Below, piece after piece: positions 52,966 through 62,647 of a stretch of 64,000 nt of DNA (its first letter is position 1; each line of letters opens with the position of its first letter). This DNA is from Methanohalophilus profundi (lineage in GTDB: Archaea; Halobacteriota; Methanosarcinia; Methanosarcinales; Methanosarcinaceae), in contig NZ_QBKB01000002.1 of assembly GCF_004137855.1 (NCBI RefSeq), positions 1,458,663 through 1,522,662 on the forward strand, in the 5' to 3' direction. The notes under the pieces were generated by a model. It did not search any database, was not told the origin of the DNA, and was given only the letters and a program-made list of their open reading frames with translations. A program made the position numbers and the translations under genes.

Positions 52966-54452
52966 TGTTGCCGGTATTATCCCTCATAGTGCTGATTCCG
53001 CTATTGTTCTCAGCATTTGCATTCCTTACGAAAAAAAGGGAACAGGCTCGTGTGGTGGCCCTTATGGGTACACTTATCACCCTGATACTGACCCTTTACA
53101 TGTACTTCAGTTTCGACAGTTCATCGGCTGCGATGCAGTTTGAGGAATTGGCAAGCTGGATTCCAAGTCTTGGTATAAATTACCATCTTGGTGTCGATGG
53201 CGTCTCAATGCCCCTTATATTGCTCAATGCAATCGTAATTCCATTGCTAATACTGTTCACCTGGGATGATGTCAGATCAACTCCCAACAGGTTCTATGGT
53301 CTGATCCTGGCAATGCAGGGAGCAGTTATCGGTGTATTCATTTCCCTGGATTTCTTCCTCTTCTATGTATTCTGGGAACTTACACTGATCCCGCTGTTCT
53401 TCATGGTGAACATATGGGGCGGTCCGAATAAGAGGCATGCTTCAATCAAATTCTTTATTTACACCCACGTGGCTTCCCTGGTGATGCTGCTGGGTATCTT
53501 CGGACTTTACTTTGCTGCCTGGGACCAGACAGGTGTGGCAAATATGGGTATTGCCCATCTCATGAGCCAGTTCCCAATGATCGGGTCAGGTATTGCCAGA
53601 GATGCAATATTCCTTGCACTTCTCTTCGGTTTCCTGGTGAAACTTCCAATAGTACCATTCCATTCCTGGTTGCCTGATGCTTATGCAGAGGCACCGACTG
53701 CTGGCAGTGTACTGTTCATCCTGCTCAAGATCGCAGGGTACGGAATCTTCCGTGTTATCCTGCCAATGCTTCCTGCTACAGGATCCCCGGATATGATGAT
53801 TACAATCCTGGGATTGCTTGGTTCTGTAAGTATTGTGTATGGTGCATTCCTGGCACTGTCCCAGAAGGACCTCAAGAGAATGGTTGCTTATTCCAGTGTA
53901 AGCCATATGGGCTTTGTGGCCCTAGGAGCTGCAGGGCTTGTTACATTGTCCATTTCCGGAGCAATGTTCCAGCAATTCTCCCATGGTTTGATTTTGAGTA
54001 TCATGTTCATGTCCGTAGGAGTAATTCAGGCATCTACCGGTACCAGGAACATCAATGACCTGGGAGGCCTTGCTACCAAAATGCCCAAACTGGCGGTTAT
54101 AATGATGCTGGCTTTCATGGCGTCCCTGGGATTGCCAGGTTTGACCGGTTTCATCGCCGAATTCATGGTTTTCACTTTCAGTTATGTGAATGTGCCAACA
54201 TTTGTAATACTCGCACTGTTTGGTGTAGTCATAACTGCTGGTTACCATCTCTGGGCAATGCAAAGAACTATGTTTGGCGTCTATAATGGAAAGATCGGAG
54301 AGGTCTTAGACCTGTCCAACGTACAGACCTTCTCCATGGCAGTTATAGCCCTGCTGGTACTGTACTTCGGATTGAACCCAAGTCCGGTGCTGGATATGAT
54401 GATTACAGGTTCGAATGAAATAGTCAGCCTTATGGCTGCAATGGGGGTGTAA
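52965..54452 (+). CDS. fpoM: F420H2 dehydrogenase subunit FpoM
   Basis: A 495-residue NuoM-like antiporter subunit, about 14 helices. Conserved: YHLGVDGVSMPLILL, FYVFWELTLIPLFFMVNIWGG, LVKLPIVPFHSWLPDAYAEAPTAGSV and RMVAYSSVSHMGFVALG. Second of three pump modules. Confidence 0.95.
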   Translation: MLPVLSLIVLIPLLFSAFAFLTKKREQARVVALMGTLITLILTLYMYFSFDSSSAAMQFEELASWIPSLGINYHLGVDGVSMPLILLNAIVIPLLILFTWDDVRSTPNRFYGLILAMQGAVIGVFISLDFFLFYVFWELTLIPLFFMVNIWGGPNKRHASIKFFIYTHVASLVMLLGIFGLYFAAWDQTGVANMGIAHLMSQFPMIGSGIARDAIFLALLFGFLVKLPIVPFHSWLPDAYAEAPTAGSVLFILLKIAGYGIFRVILPMLPATGSPDMMITILGLLGSVSIVYGAFLALSQKDLKRMVAYSSVSHMGFVALGAAGLVTLSISGAMFQQFSHGLILSIMFMSVGVIQASTGTRNINDLGGLATKMPKLAVIMMLAFMASLGLPGLTGFIAEFMVFTFSYVNVPTFVILALFGVVITAGYHLWAMQRTMFGVYNGKIGEVLDLSNVQTFSMAVIALLVLYFGLNPSPVLDMMITGSNEIVSLMAAMGV

Positions 54453-54454
54453 GA

Positions 54455-55906
54455 ATGGTAGATTTTATGTTACTTGCACCTGAGATTATAGTTGCATTGA
54501 CTGGATTGATCGTACTCATGATTGGTATTTTCATGGGTTCGTCATCCAAAAACGTACTTGGCTATATTGCAACAGCAGGCTGTCTGGCAGCCCTTGCAAT
54601 GGTGATCGGCAACTTCAGTGCTTCTGCATTGATGTTTTCCGATACCCTGAGTGTGGACCCCCTTTCCCAGTTCTTTAAACTGGTATTTTTGGTGGTTGCG
54701 CTTATTGTGTCCATTGCATCTATCAAATACACTGAAGACAATACAGACACGGAAATCTTCTATGCCCTTGTGCTGTTTGCCACCTTCGGTATGATGTTTG
54801 TGGCATCTGCCAATGACCTCATGGTTCTTTATGTGGCCTTTGAGCTGGCAAGTATAGCAACCTATGCCCTTGCCGGGTTTGAGAAGAATAATCCCCGGTC
54901 TGTCGAAGCATCAATGAAATACCTGCTTATGGGTGCTCTCTCAGCGGCCCTGTTGCTTATGGGAATATCCTTTGTTTACGGTGCAACTGGTACCACATCC
55001 ATTCCGGGTATCGCCCAGAATATGGATGTATTGGCCTCCAATGCAATAGGTTTACTTGCAATAGTACTCCTGATAGCAGGTTTTGGTTTCAAGATTGCTC
55101 TTGTACCATTCCACATGTGGGCTCCGGATACCTATCAGGGTTCACCTTCTGTTGTATCGGCCCTTCTGGCCGCAGGCTCCAAGAAGATGGCATTTGTTGC
55201 CGCATTCAAGGTATTCATAGTAGCCCTTCTGGCAATCCAGGCCGACTGGAGGGTGGCATTTGCGATACTGGCAGTAATTACCATGACCTACGGTAACCTC
55301 GTGGCCCTGTCCCAGAGAAGTGTGAAACGTATGCTCGCATATTCCTCTGTTGCACAGGCAGGTTACATTTCAATGGCATTTGTTGTCCTGACTCCAATGG
55401 CACTGACCGGAGGTATACTCTATACCCTTTCCCATGGTTTCATGAAAGCCGGTGCTTTCATAGCTACTGCAGCTGTAGTCTACATGGTTATAAAGGAAAA
55501 GAGGGATACGGAAATCCCGGATCACCTTGATAATTTCAAGGGATTAGGTAAGAAAATGCCAATAACTGCACTGTGTCTTACAGTATTTGTATTTGCACTT
55601 GCGGGAATTCCACCAACAGCAGGTTACATGAGCAAGTTCATCCTGTTCTCCTCGACCATTCAGTCAGGGATGGTATGGCTTGCGGTAATCGCAATCTTAA
55701 ACAGTGCGCTTTCCCTGTATTATTATGCAAGGCTTGTACGGTACATGTATGCAATGCCCCACGAAGGTGAAAAAGTATCCGAGCCTGTTCCCTATGTAGC
55801 AGCTCTTCTGATATCCCTTGTGGGTGTAATGGCTATTGGTTTATGGCCAGAGCCGTTCATTGAAATTGCAATGCAGGCAGCCAGTGTACTTGTCGGAGGT
55901 ATCTAA
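54455..55906 (+). CDS. fpoN: F420H2 dehydrogenase subunit FpoN
   Basis: A 483-residue NuoN-like antiporter subunit, about 14 helices: LYVAFELASIATYALAGFEK, FKIALVPFHMWAPDTYQGSPS, KRMLAYSSVAQAGYISMAF and VFALAGIPPTAGYMSKFILF. Third pump module, two bases after the fpoM stop. Confidence 0.95.
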   Translation: MVDFMLLAPEIIVALTGLIVLMIGIFMGSSSKNVLGYIATAGCLAALAMVIGNFSASALMFSDTLSVDPLSQFFKLVFLVVALIVSIASIKYTEDNTDTEIFYALVLFATFGMMFVASANDLMVLYVAFELASIATYALAGFEKNNPRSVEASMKYLLMGALSAALLLMGISFVYGATGTTSIPGIAQNMDVLASNAIGLLAIVLLIAGFGFKIALVPFHMWAPDTYQGSPSVVSALLAAGSKKMAFVAAFKVFIVALLAIQADWRVAFAILAVITMTYGNLVALSQRSVKRMLAYSSVAQAGYISMAFVVLTPMALTGGILYTLSHGFMKAGAFIATAAVVYMVIKEKRDTEIPDHLDNFKGLGKKMPITALCLTVFVFALAGIPPTAGYMSKFILFSSTIQSGMVWLAVIAILNSALSLYYYARLVRYMYAMPHEGEKVSEPVPYVAALLISLVGVMAIGLWPEPFIEIAMQAASVLVGGI

Positions 55907-55907
55907 T

Positions 55908-56270
55908 ATGGCAGATTGTGATCTATGCGGTGTGTCAATACCCACCGTTTGTCCGGTAAAAGTGTTTGAACCCCGGTTCGAACACTCTTATCCTGAAGGA
56001 ATCTGGAAAGGTCTTTGCGAAAAATGTCTTGACTCTGCAAAAGGCACATTTGATGAAAAAAGTGATGAGGAAGGCAAATGCGTTCCAGGCAATAAATTCG
56101 ATAAATGTGACCTGTGCGGAACCACATGCCAGCTCTATGACATAGATGTTTTTGTTCCCTCTTTCAAGAATGTATACGATGAAGAGGTAAAACATCTATG
56201 CAGGCGCTGTCTTGAAGGCTGCAATAAGGCCTATGACAGGAAAGATGAGTGTTTTGGAGAACACCACTAA
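55908..56270 (+). CDS. fpoO: F420H2 dehydrogenase subunit FpoO
   Basis: A 120-residue Cys-rich soluble subunit found only in the fpo operons of Methanosarcinales: CDLCGVSIPTVCPV, GLCEKCLDSAK, KCDLCGTTCQLYD and HLCRRCLEGCNKAY. Metal- or FeS-binding is likely but its role in the complex is unclear. ATG 55908 one base after the fpoN stop. Last gene of the operon, followed by a hairpin terminator. Confidence 0.9.
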   Translation: MADCDLCGVSIPTVCPVKVFEPRFEHSYPEGIWKGLCEKCLDSAKGTFDEKSDEEGKCVPGNKFDKCDLCGTTCQLYDIDVFVPSFKNVYDEEVKHLCRRCLEGCNKAYDRKDECFGEHH

Positions 56271-56299
56271 AGGGGATTCTCCCCTTCTTCTACTTTTTT
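56270..56299. terminator. Terminator after fpoO, shared with convergent gene
   Basis: Perfect arms aagggga (56270-56276) and tcccctt (56280-56286) with a 3-nt loop, followed by cttctacttttttt on the plus strand. The minus-strand gene ends at 56299, so the structure can serve both. Confidence 0.6.
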
Positions 56300-57237
56300 T
56301 AAACTATACTGAGTAATATAATCAGTATCGTAAACCGTATTAGAATACTCATTCCGGTTGATATTGTTACTATTTTCACGCCCAGTTTTGGACCGAATAT
56401 AGAAATATATCTTGGCAACAGAGTCCTTATACTGAATATGGGCAACATGAACATGCTTCCAAGCATTATGACGATCATGGCCTGGAGATAGGATATACTT
56501 CCCTCCCCGATCATAGGGCCAAGCAATGACACTCCCAATATGGGGCTGGCAATGTAAGTTGTCAGGGGTATGATGCTTTCTGAGGGTATTCCAAATAGAT
56601 CAGCCAGAGGCAATACACTGAATATCTCAAAAAAGCCTCTCTCCCTCAATGCAAAAACAAGGGTTGTCATGCCCAGATATATGGTGGCGATCTTGAGAAA
56701 AAGTTTCTTTTCTTTTTTGAAACTTGCTTTCATTGCTTGTTTTAGTGGAGGTCTATCCCCGTTGTGTCCGTCATCCAGTGTACAGTTTTTCTGTTTCTTT
56801 ATCCAGAATTTGCTCAGTATTATAACAACTGAAAACTTCACAACGGCTGATATAATGAATACCATTACGTAGAATCCACCGACTACAGGTCCCAGTGCGG
56901 GTAGTATTATAGGAATTTGATACGTTATGATCCCCCTTACATAAGCGGGCGTACTATTGAGGAGGGCACATAGTATTGCTTCCCTGTCATTAACACACCC
57001 CTTATCCTTTGCCTGGACCACCATGCTGTTTGCAGCAGCTGTTGATCCAATAGCAACTAAAAAAGCACTTCCGCAGGACTCGGGCAGATTGGTGTGCTTA
57101 AGCAGAGGCCTTGTGAGGCGGGATAATTTTTTCATCAGCCCCAGTTCTATAAGGAGTCCGGCACCCCATAATCCGATAAAGATCATTATAAGTATGGGAA
57201 CTGCAAAATCAAGAACCCGGAGTAGCAGGTCGATCAT
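56299..57237 (-). CDS. Nucleoside recognition (Gate) domain membrane protein
   Basis: A 312-residue membrane protein with about eight helices: VLDFAVPILIMIFIGLWGAGLLIELGLM at the start, FLVAIGSTAAANSMVVQAKDKG in the first Gate domain and ILGVSLLGPMIGEGSISYLQAMIVIMLGS in the second. Related to SpoVB/SpmA-like and nucleoside-transporter Gate domains; substrate unknown. Divergent from the Trm112 gene. Confidence 0.78.
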   Translation of the reverse strand: MIDLLLRVLDFAVPILIMIFIGLWGAGLLIELGLMKKLSRLTRPLLKHTNLPESCGSAFLVAIGSTAAANSMVVQAKDKGCVNDREAILCALLNSTPAYVRGIITYQIPIILPALGPVVGGFYVMVFIISAVVKFSVVIILSKFWIKKQKNCTLDDGHNGDRPPLKQAMKASFKKEKKLFLKIATIYLGMTTLVFALRERGFFEIFSVLPLADLFGIPSESIIPLTTYIASPILGVSLLGPMIGEGSISYLQAMIVIMLGSMFMLPIFSIRTLLPRYISIFGPKLGVKIVTISTGMSILIRFTILIILLSIV

Positions 57238-57302
57238 ATCACTTAAATAGGAATCCCTGTAAATTAATCTATTTATCCCTTTTTTATTAATACTAGAAGT
57301 TT

Positions 57303-57323
57303 GATATTATTAGTAATAATATC
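57303..57323. promoter_or_regulatory. 21-bp perfect dyad before the Trm112-like gene
   Basis: gatattatt and aataatatc are perfect 9-bp inverted arms around agt. The dyad lies 17 nt before the ATG at 57340 and downstream of A/T-rich promoter sequence, so it could be an operator or an mRNA hairpin. Divergent gene starts at 57237. Confidence 0.45.
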
Positions 57324-57339
57324 TGGAGATGTGAATGTC

Positions 57340-57522
57340 ATGAAAAAAGAAATGATGAACATCCTTGCCTGCCCCCTGTGCAAGGGGGAGCTAGTTCTAA
57401 ATATAAGCAGTGATGAAGGGGAAGAGGTTATTAGTGGTACCCTCTATTGTGCTGCATGTGACGAATATTATCCCATCGAGGAAGGCATTCCCAATATGCT
57501 TCCTCCTGAAATGAGAGATTAA
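57340..57522 (+). CDS. Trm112-family protein
   Basis: A 60-residue Trm112-like zinc protein: MMNILACPLCKGELVLN, then LYCAACDEYYPIEEGIPNMLPPEMRD, the family's end signature. Trm112 activates several SAM-dependent methyltransferases acting on tRNA, rRNA and release factors. ATG 57340 is the family start. Followed by a gene of unknown function at 15 nt. Confidence 0.88.
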   Translation: MKKEMMNILACPLCKGELVLNISSDEGEEVISGTLYCAACDEYYPIEEGIPNMLPPEMRD

Positions 57523-57537
57523 ACAGGTGAATCCCCA

Positions 57538-58194
57538 TTGCAACAGATACATATCAACAGACTTGGTGTAAATTCTATTGAATTTGATATTCCTTCTGTT
57601 GAGGTCCCCCTCTCTCCCGGTGGAGAACAGAGTTTTGAGATTGTGATTATCAACTATGGTTCGCCTACCCATGTCAATTTTTCCATTTCAGAAAATCTGG
57701 ATGGTTATGTAACTTTCCTTGATGACAATCCTTATGTGACTCATGAAGAATATGTGCCCGTTGTTGTCAGGATTCCTCATGAAGGCAGGGTATTCAGTAG
57801 TGGCACAATTTTTGTTACCATGGGATATGGCTCCAAAACAGAATCATTTGGGATAAACATAGGGCAGAAGGACAATGTACGAATTCCTGTAGAGGAAGAA
57901 CCTAAAATTGAACCTGTCCATATTCCTTCTCCTCCTTCTTCTGCATCAAAGGCTAAATGGAGCATGGATTTTGGCCAGTTTCTTAAAAAATCCATCACTC
58001 CAAATGATATGAAACTAGTCATCCTTCTGTTTATGTTAATTGGTTTCCTCTTTGGTGCCTATTATGTAATATCATCTGTTAACCTGAATCCTGCTGGTTT
58101 TTCAACCAGTTTTTATACATCTCTGGCAATTGCTATTCTTCTGACTTTATTATTTGCTTATATGTTAACCAAACTACCTGTTTTCAGGAAATAA
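57538..58194 (+). CDS. Membrane-anchored protein with an Ig-like N-terminal domain
   Basis: A 218-residue protein with a TTG start (aggtga at 57525-57530). The N-terminal 120 residues are beta-rich ([41 protein letters not shown]), followed by a Pro-rich linker ([15 protein letters not shown]) and two C-terminal helices ([38 protein letters not shown]). Resembles uncharacterised archaeal DUF7524-type proteins. Cotranscribed between Trm112 and pyrG. Confidence 0.68.
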   Translation: MQQIHINRLGVNSIEFDIPSVEVPLSPGGEQSFEIVIINYGSPTHVNFSISENLDGYVTFLDDNPYVTHEEYVPVVVRIPHEGRVFSSGTIFVTMGYGSKTESFGINIGQKDNVRIPVEEEPKIEPVHIPSPPSSASKAKWSMDFGQFLKKSITPNDMKLVILLFMLIGFLFGAYYVISSVNLNPAGFSTSFYTSLAIAILLTLLFAYMLTKLPVFRK

Positions 58195-58207
58195 CGAGGT
58201 ACTTAGA

Positions 58208-59794
58208 ATGAAATATATTATAATCACAGGCGGTGTTATGAGTGGTCTCGGTAAGGGGATTACTGCTGCTTCTGTAGGACGAAACCTGAAAAACAAGGGA
58301 TATAAGGTAACCGCCATCAAGATAGATCCTTATATCAATATTGATGCTGGTACCATGAGTCCTTTCCAGCACGGTGAAGTTTATGTGCTGAAAGACGGCG
58401 GTGAAGTAGATCTCGATCTGGGCAACTACGAAAGGTATCTTGACACTGAACTGACATGGGATCATAACCTGACGACCGGTAAGATATACCAATCTGTAAT
58501 TGAAAAAGAAAGAAGAGGTGAATATCTTGGTAAGACCGTGCAGATCATTCCTCATATTACCAATGAAATAAAAGCCCGAATCCGCAGGGTTGCGGCTAAA
58601 AGTGGTGCTGATATCTGTCTGATTGAAGTCGGTGGGACAGTGGGTGACATTGAAAGTATGCCGTTCCTTGAAGCAGTCAGGCAGATGCACAGGGAGGAAT
58701 CCGAGGCTGACATTATTTTCCTTCATGTAACCTTGGTTCCCATTGATGCCCAGGGAGATCAAAAAACAAAACCCACACAACACTCGGTCAAAGATCTGCG
58801 CCAGCTTGGTCTATCCCCGGATGTGATTGTCGCTCGATGCAAGAATCCTCTGCATGAAAGTACCCGTGCTAAGGTGTCCCTCTTCTGTGATGTTCCAAAG
58901 GAAGCTGTAGTAAGTGCTCATGATTCGAATGATATTTATGATGTCCCCCTCCTGCTGGAAGAACAGGGACTTACAGGGTACATGATGCAAAAACTCGATC
59001 TGGTCACCAAACAGCAAGACCATGCCTGGGAGGATATGGTCAAAAGAATGAATGCTGCGACCGGGGAGGTCAGGCTTGCAATTGTTGGAAAATATACCAA
59101 TCTTGAGGATTCCTATCTAAGCATAAGGGAATCCCTGAAACACGCAGCAATAGAAGTTGGCTGCAAGGTAAGGACCGACTGGGTAAGTTCGGAATCCTTT
59201 GATGAAGACCCCGCGGCAATCAATACACTTCGGCAGTATGATGGTGTGCTTGTTCCTGGGGGTTTCGGAGAACGTGGTGTAGAAGGCAAAATTCAGGCGG
59301 TAAAATTTGCCCGGAACAATGATATCCCTTTCCTGGGACTGTGTCTTGGTATGCAACTGAGTGTAATTGAGTTTGCACGTAATGTAGCGAATATGGAAAA
59401 TGCCAACAGTGCCGAATTTGATGAAAACACCCCTTATCCGGTAATAGACCTTTTGCCGGAACAGGAAAATATAGTAAATATGGGTGCCACAATGAGACTC
59501 GGGGATTATGAAGCCGTTCTCAAAAAGGGTTCACTGGCAGAAAAAATCTATGGGACCGATACCATAGTCGAACGCCATCGTCACCGCTATGAGGTAAATC
59601 CCAACTTTGTAGATAGGCTGGAAGAGAAGGGAATGGTATTTTCGGGAAAGAATCGCAATCGTATGGAAATAGCCGAAATACCTTCCCATAGTTTTTTCTT
59701 TGCTTCCCAGTTCCATCCCGAATTTCGCTCAAGACCCGGCAGGCCCTCTCCTCCTTTCAGGGCCTTTGTGGAAGCAATGTTTAAGAGAAAATAA
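58208..59794 (+). CDS. pyrG: CTP synthase
   Basis: A 528-residue CTP synthetase: amidoligase domain starting [23 protein letters not shown] (P-loop), [19 protein letters not shown], and the C-terminal class I glutamine amidotransferase with [19 protein letters not shown] (Cys nucleophile) and the catalytic HPE in [17 protein letters not shown]. Converts UTP to CTP with glutamine. Stop is directly adjacent to the convergent truD stop. Confidence 0.97.
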   Translation: MKYIIITGGVMSGLGKGITAASVGRNLKNKGYKVTAIKIDPYINIDAGTMSPFQHGEVYVLKDGGEVDLDLGNYERYLDTELTWDHNLTTGKIYQSVIEKERRGEYLGKTVQIIPHITNEIKARIRRVAAKSGADICLIEVGGTVGDIESMPFLEAVRQMHREESEADIIFLHVTLVPIDAQGDQKTKPTQHSVKDLRQLGLSPDVIVARCKNPLHESTRAKVSLFCDVPKEAVVSAHDSNDIYDVPLLLEEQGLTGYMMQKLDLVTKQQDHAWEDMVKRMNAATGEVRLAIVGKYTNLEDSYLSIRESLKHAAIEVGCKVRTDWVSSESFDEDPAAINTLRQYDGVLVPGGFGERGVEGKIQAVKFARNNDIPFLGLCLGMQLSVIEFARNVANMENANSAEFDENTPYPVIDLLPEQENIVNMGATMRLGDYEAVLKKGSLAEKIYGTDTIVERHRHRYEVNPNFVDRLEEKGMVFSGKNRNRMEIAEIPSHSFFFASQFHPEFRSRPGRPSPPFRAFVEAMFKRK

Positions 59795-61110
59795 TCAACT
59801 CATATCTGCGGGTTCTGCTTTCATGTATTCCCTGAGGACGGTTGTCGCATAACTTCCCTTGGGCAGGCAGAACTCCAGTATAACTTTTTCTTCCCTTCAT
59901 TTAATTCGTCATCGGCAATTGCGTAAGCAGGTTTGACATTCAATAAGATTTCCCTGCGCCTGCCCTTTGAGGTGATACGAGGAATTTCGGGAATACGGAA
60001 ATCTTTCTGTTCAACACCTGTCTTCTGGAGTATTTCTTTTTCGATATTGCCAGGTGAACTGTCCGTAAATTCGGTGGATGTACCGACCAGTGGGGCCGTC
60101 ACAAAAGCTCTGCCCCTGCGGATCAGGTTATTAATTCCTTTTACCTTGGAGGATGTTACAGTTTCAAGCCGGGAAGTATCCGGCAGTCCCTGTTTATTCT
60201 TGAAGCACACAATATCACCTTCGATTGCTTCATTGAGGGGCAGTTTTTCCCGGATTCGCCTGCAGATAATCCGATTGTAGATATATGATTGGTAGGCATG
60301 GACAAACATGTTCCGCATATTGGAACTCAATTCTCCGAATGCTCCGGCAAAGTCATCCGGATTATTCACAAGATAGTGCATCATTGCCCTTTCATACCGC
60401 AACTGGACAGGATATTCTTTCAGGCTTTCTATATAGTTGCGCTCCTTATAGAAACGGTCGCGTACAAGCCTTGTTTTCTCGTGCTCATCTGGAAAACTCA
60501 AACCAATATAATCGATTGCAGCTTTCTCTATATCTCCCCTGACTATTGATTCTCCCACAAGGTGGGTGATGGGACGACGGGAGCCAAATCTCTGAATCCC
60601 GAAAAAGTTGGGTACTCCATCAAGCTTATTTATTGTGGAAGTGATATTCAGGAGTCTGTTATCAAGTTCCTCCTCTGGCAGGTCGACATCCCGGATAATG
60701 ATTTTGAATTTATTTCCCACAAGGTCTCCCAAACCCACATCTTTGTTGGAGCGGCCCAGAACTTTCAGATCCACATCCCTGAGTTTTATCCTTTCAACGT
60801 CTTCTGCTTCAAGGTCGTATATACTTATGTGCTGGGTGGTAAGTGCCCTTTTATCCTTGGTACCGGCAAAACCAAACCTTTTTGAACTTATTCCCAGAAT
60901 TCGGGACATGTCTCTTATCAGGTGGTGGGTTTCCCAGTTATTTTTCGTAAGTTCGAGGATCAGGTATTTTCCTTCCTCTCCCTCATCCCTACCCGTGACT
61001 TCCTCAACAATAAAATCTTCACTAGTTTGTTTTAACTTTCCACCGATACCTTCTGTTTTTGTTACATAAAGGTCGATACCGGTTTGTTTTTCTATATCAG
61101 GCACTTGCAT
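59795..61110 (-). CDS. truD: tRNA pseudouridine(13) synthase TruD (frameshift near end)
   Basis: A roughly 438-residue TruD: catalytic region RFGFAGTKDKRALTTQHISIYD (Asp in GTKDK), FFGIQRFGSRRPITHLVG, and FVHAYQSYIYNRIICRR. One A is missing from the run matching plus-strand 59885-59889; restoring it changes the end from KKKLYWSSA to KKKVILEFCLPKGSYATTVLREYMKAE, the normal C-terminus. Modifies U13 of tRNA. The N-terminal start MQVPDIEKQTGIDLY is family-like. Confidence 0.92.
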
Positions 61111-61119
61111 GGATAATCC

Positions 61120-62262
61120 TCATCTTGCGGCAATATCTATTACTGTTACATTTGTCTGCCTGGTGTATGTCCAGCCATTTTCTGTGGGAGCGGTTTCCAC
61201 CGGCAGGCTCCCTGCATACATGCCTGCCGAGGGGTCAAGAAGTAACCAGCAACCGTATTTGTCGGTTGCATAATATACAGGTACGCATCCATAGTATTGC
61301 TCTATGGCCTCCGAGATACGATCGATGTCTTCCTCCATTCCGATGTAAACTGCCGCATAGGCATGTGTTTCGGTCAGGTATATCCGGGATGTGCCCCCGA
61401 TTGCTTCTACCAGGGAAGCCATTGTGATGGCGTAATCATCACAGTCTCCTGCCCCGATTTCCAGGGTCTCACCCGGTCCGATCCAGTAATCAGATCCACG
61501 GGGGTCGCTGATATAATCCACATCCTCCAACAAATTATCATACAGGGCACATACCTGATAAATATTGTATTTGCCGGGGTACTCTTTTGCTGCTTTTGCA
61601 GCTTTGCTTCTGACCTGTGGGTCGGATGAATTGACAAGGGAGTTTATCTTATTGAAAAGATAGGCCGGGTTGTACGTATATTGTGGATTTACTTCTGTAG
61701 CAGCAGCCCGGGTTTTGATTTCAATTGCGTCAAAATACTGTATTCCGTAATCGTGCCATTTCCCGGATTCGGAAGTTGCCATTATCTTTACAAAAGGCTC
61801 TAGTTTTATTGTCGATTTGTCGGGTACATCAAAACAGGCATACCCCAGCTCTTTTTGTTCTTCCGGGGGTATCAGGTATCCGCTTTCAAAATCGTATATC
61901 CCGCTTCCACTTACCGGCCGGATGCCGTATCCATATACGTAAATTTCATTATTTCCCGTATTTGTTATGGTCATTGTGAGCATACCGGTATTTTTCCGGA
62001 AAGGTTCTCCATAACTGTAAGCACTTGATATGCTGTATCCGGGGGAGAGTATATTACTTTGGCTGGGTTTATTATCATATTCTGGATCAAGAATCTGTAC
62101 TTGTGGGTATGTCAGGGTTTGTGTATCGAGTTCATAGGCAGTTTCCATACTCCTGTCATAGGAGATGGAAAATCTTTCCTGCAGGATTTCCGGATTTTGA
62201 GCGCCGATATAGATCAGTATGCCAATCAGGGCTACCAGTAACATGAACCCTTTTTTCCCCAT
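61120..62262 (-). CDS. Exported transglutaminase-like protein
   Basis: A 380-residue protein with an N-terminal membrane anchor (FMLLVALIGILIYIGAQ), a beta-rich middle and a transglutaminase-like cysteine-protease fold at about 250-330: IGAGDCDDYAITMASLVEAIGG (catalytic Cys), ETHAYAAVYIG (His) and LLLDPSAGMYAG (Asp). Such proteins act on cell-surface peptides, but no substrate is known. Located 10 nt from truD on the same strand. Confidence 0.8.
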   Translation of the reverse strand: MGKKGFMLLVALIGILIYIGAQNPEILQERFSISYDRSMETAYELDTQTLTYPQVQILDPEYDNKPSQSNILSPGYSISSAYSYGEPFRKNTGMLTMTITNTGNNEIYVYGYGIRPVSGSGIYDFESGYLIPPEEQKELGYACFDVPDKSTIKLEPFVKIMATSESGKWHDYGIQYFDAIEIKTRAAATEVNPQYTYNPAYLFNKINSLVNSSDPQVRSKAAKAAKEYPGKYNIYQVCALYDNLLEDVDYISDPRGSDYWIGPGETLEIGAGDCDDYAITMASLVEAIGGTSRIYLTETHAYAAVYIGMEEDIDRISEAIEQYYGCVPVYYATDKYGCWLLLDPSAGMYAGSLPVETAPTENGWTYTRQTNVTVIDIAAR

Positions 62263-62273
62263 TGTACCATCCT

Positions 62274-62621
62274 TTAAAGCAATTTCAGGGAACCGGTAAT
62301 ACGTTCTATGTCTTCATTTGTTGCGGGTCCGATACCAAGAGCAGTGACAGTGCCGGGCTTAATCTCGGTCAGACCGGCATCCTGTATAAGGGCGGTGGGA
62401 AGGTTCTGTGCCCGGGCGATTTCCCTTAACTCATAAAGGTCCCTTTCGGCAGACACTTTTAGTACTACTTTTTTCTGTCCTTCGGCTTTCCATTTTGAAT
62501 ATATTCTGGAATCTGCCTTCTCGGATGCTGATACTGCAGCATGGGCCACCTGTACTGCAAGTTTGCCCTTTGATAATTTCATGTCCTGTCGGATCACAAT
62601 ACATTGTTTGCAGGTAAACAT
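62274..62621 (-). CDS. pth2: Peptidyl-tRNA hydrolase, archaeal type
   Basis: A 115-residue Pth2: QCIVIRQDMKLSKGKLAVQVAHAAV, ESW-like SKWKAEGQKKVVLKV, and IQDAGLTEIKPGTVTALGIGPATNEDIERITGSLKLL are the family signatures. Recycles peptidyl-tRNA. Between the transglutaminase and mptN genes, same strand. Confidence 0.95.
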   Translation of the reverse strand: MFTCKQCIVIRQDMKLSKGKLAVQVAHAAVSASEKADSRIYSKWKAEGQKKVVLKVSAERDLYELREIARAQNLPTALIQDAGLTEIKPGTVTALGIGPATNEDIERITGSLKLL

Positions 62622-62647
62622 TTTAACGTCCTCTTCAGGAAATCAGG

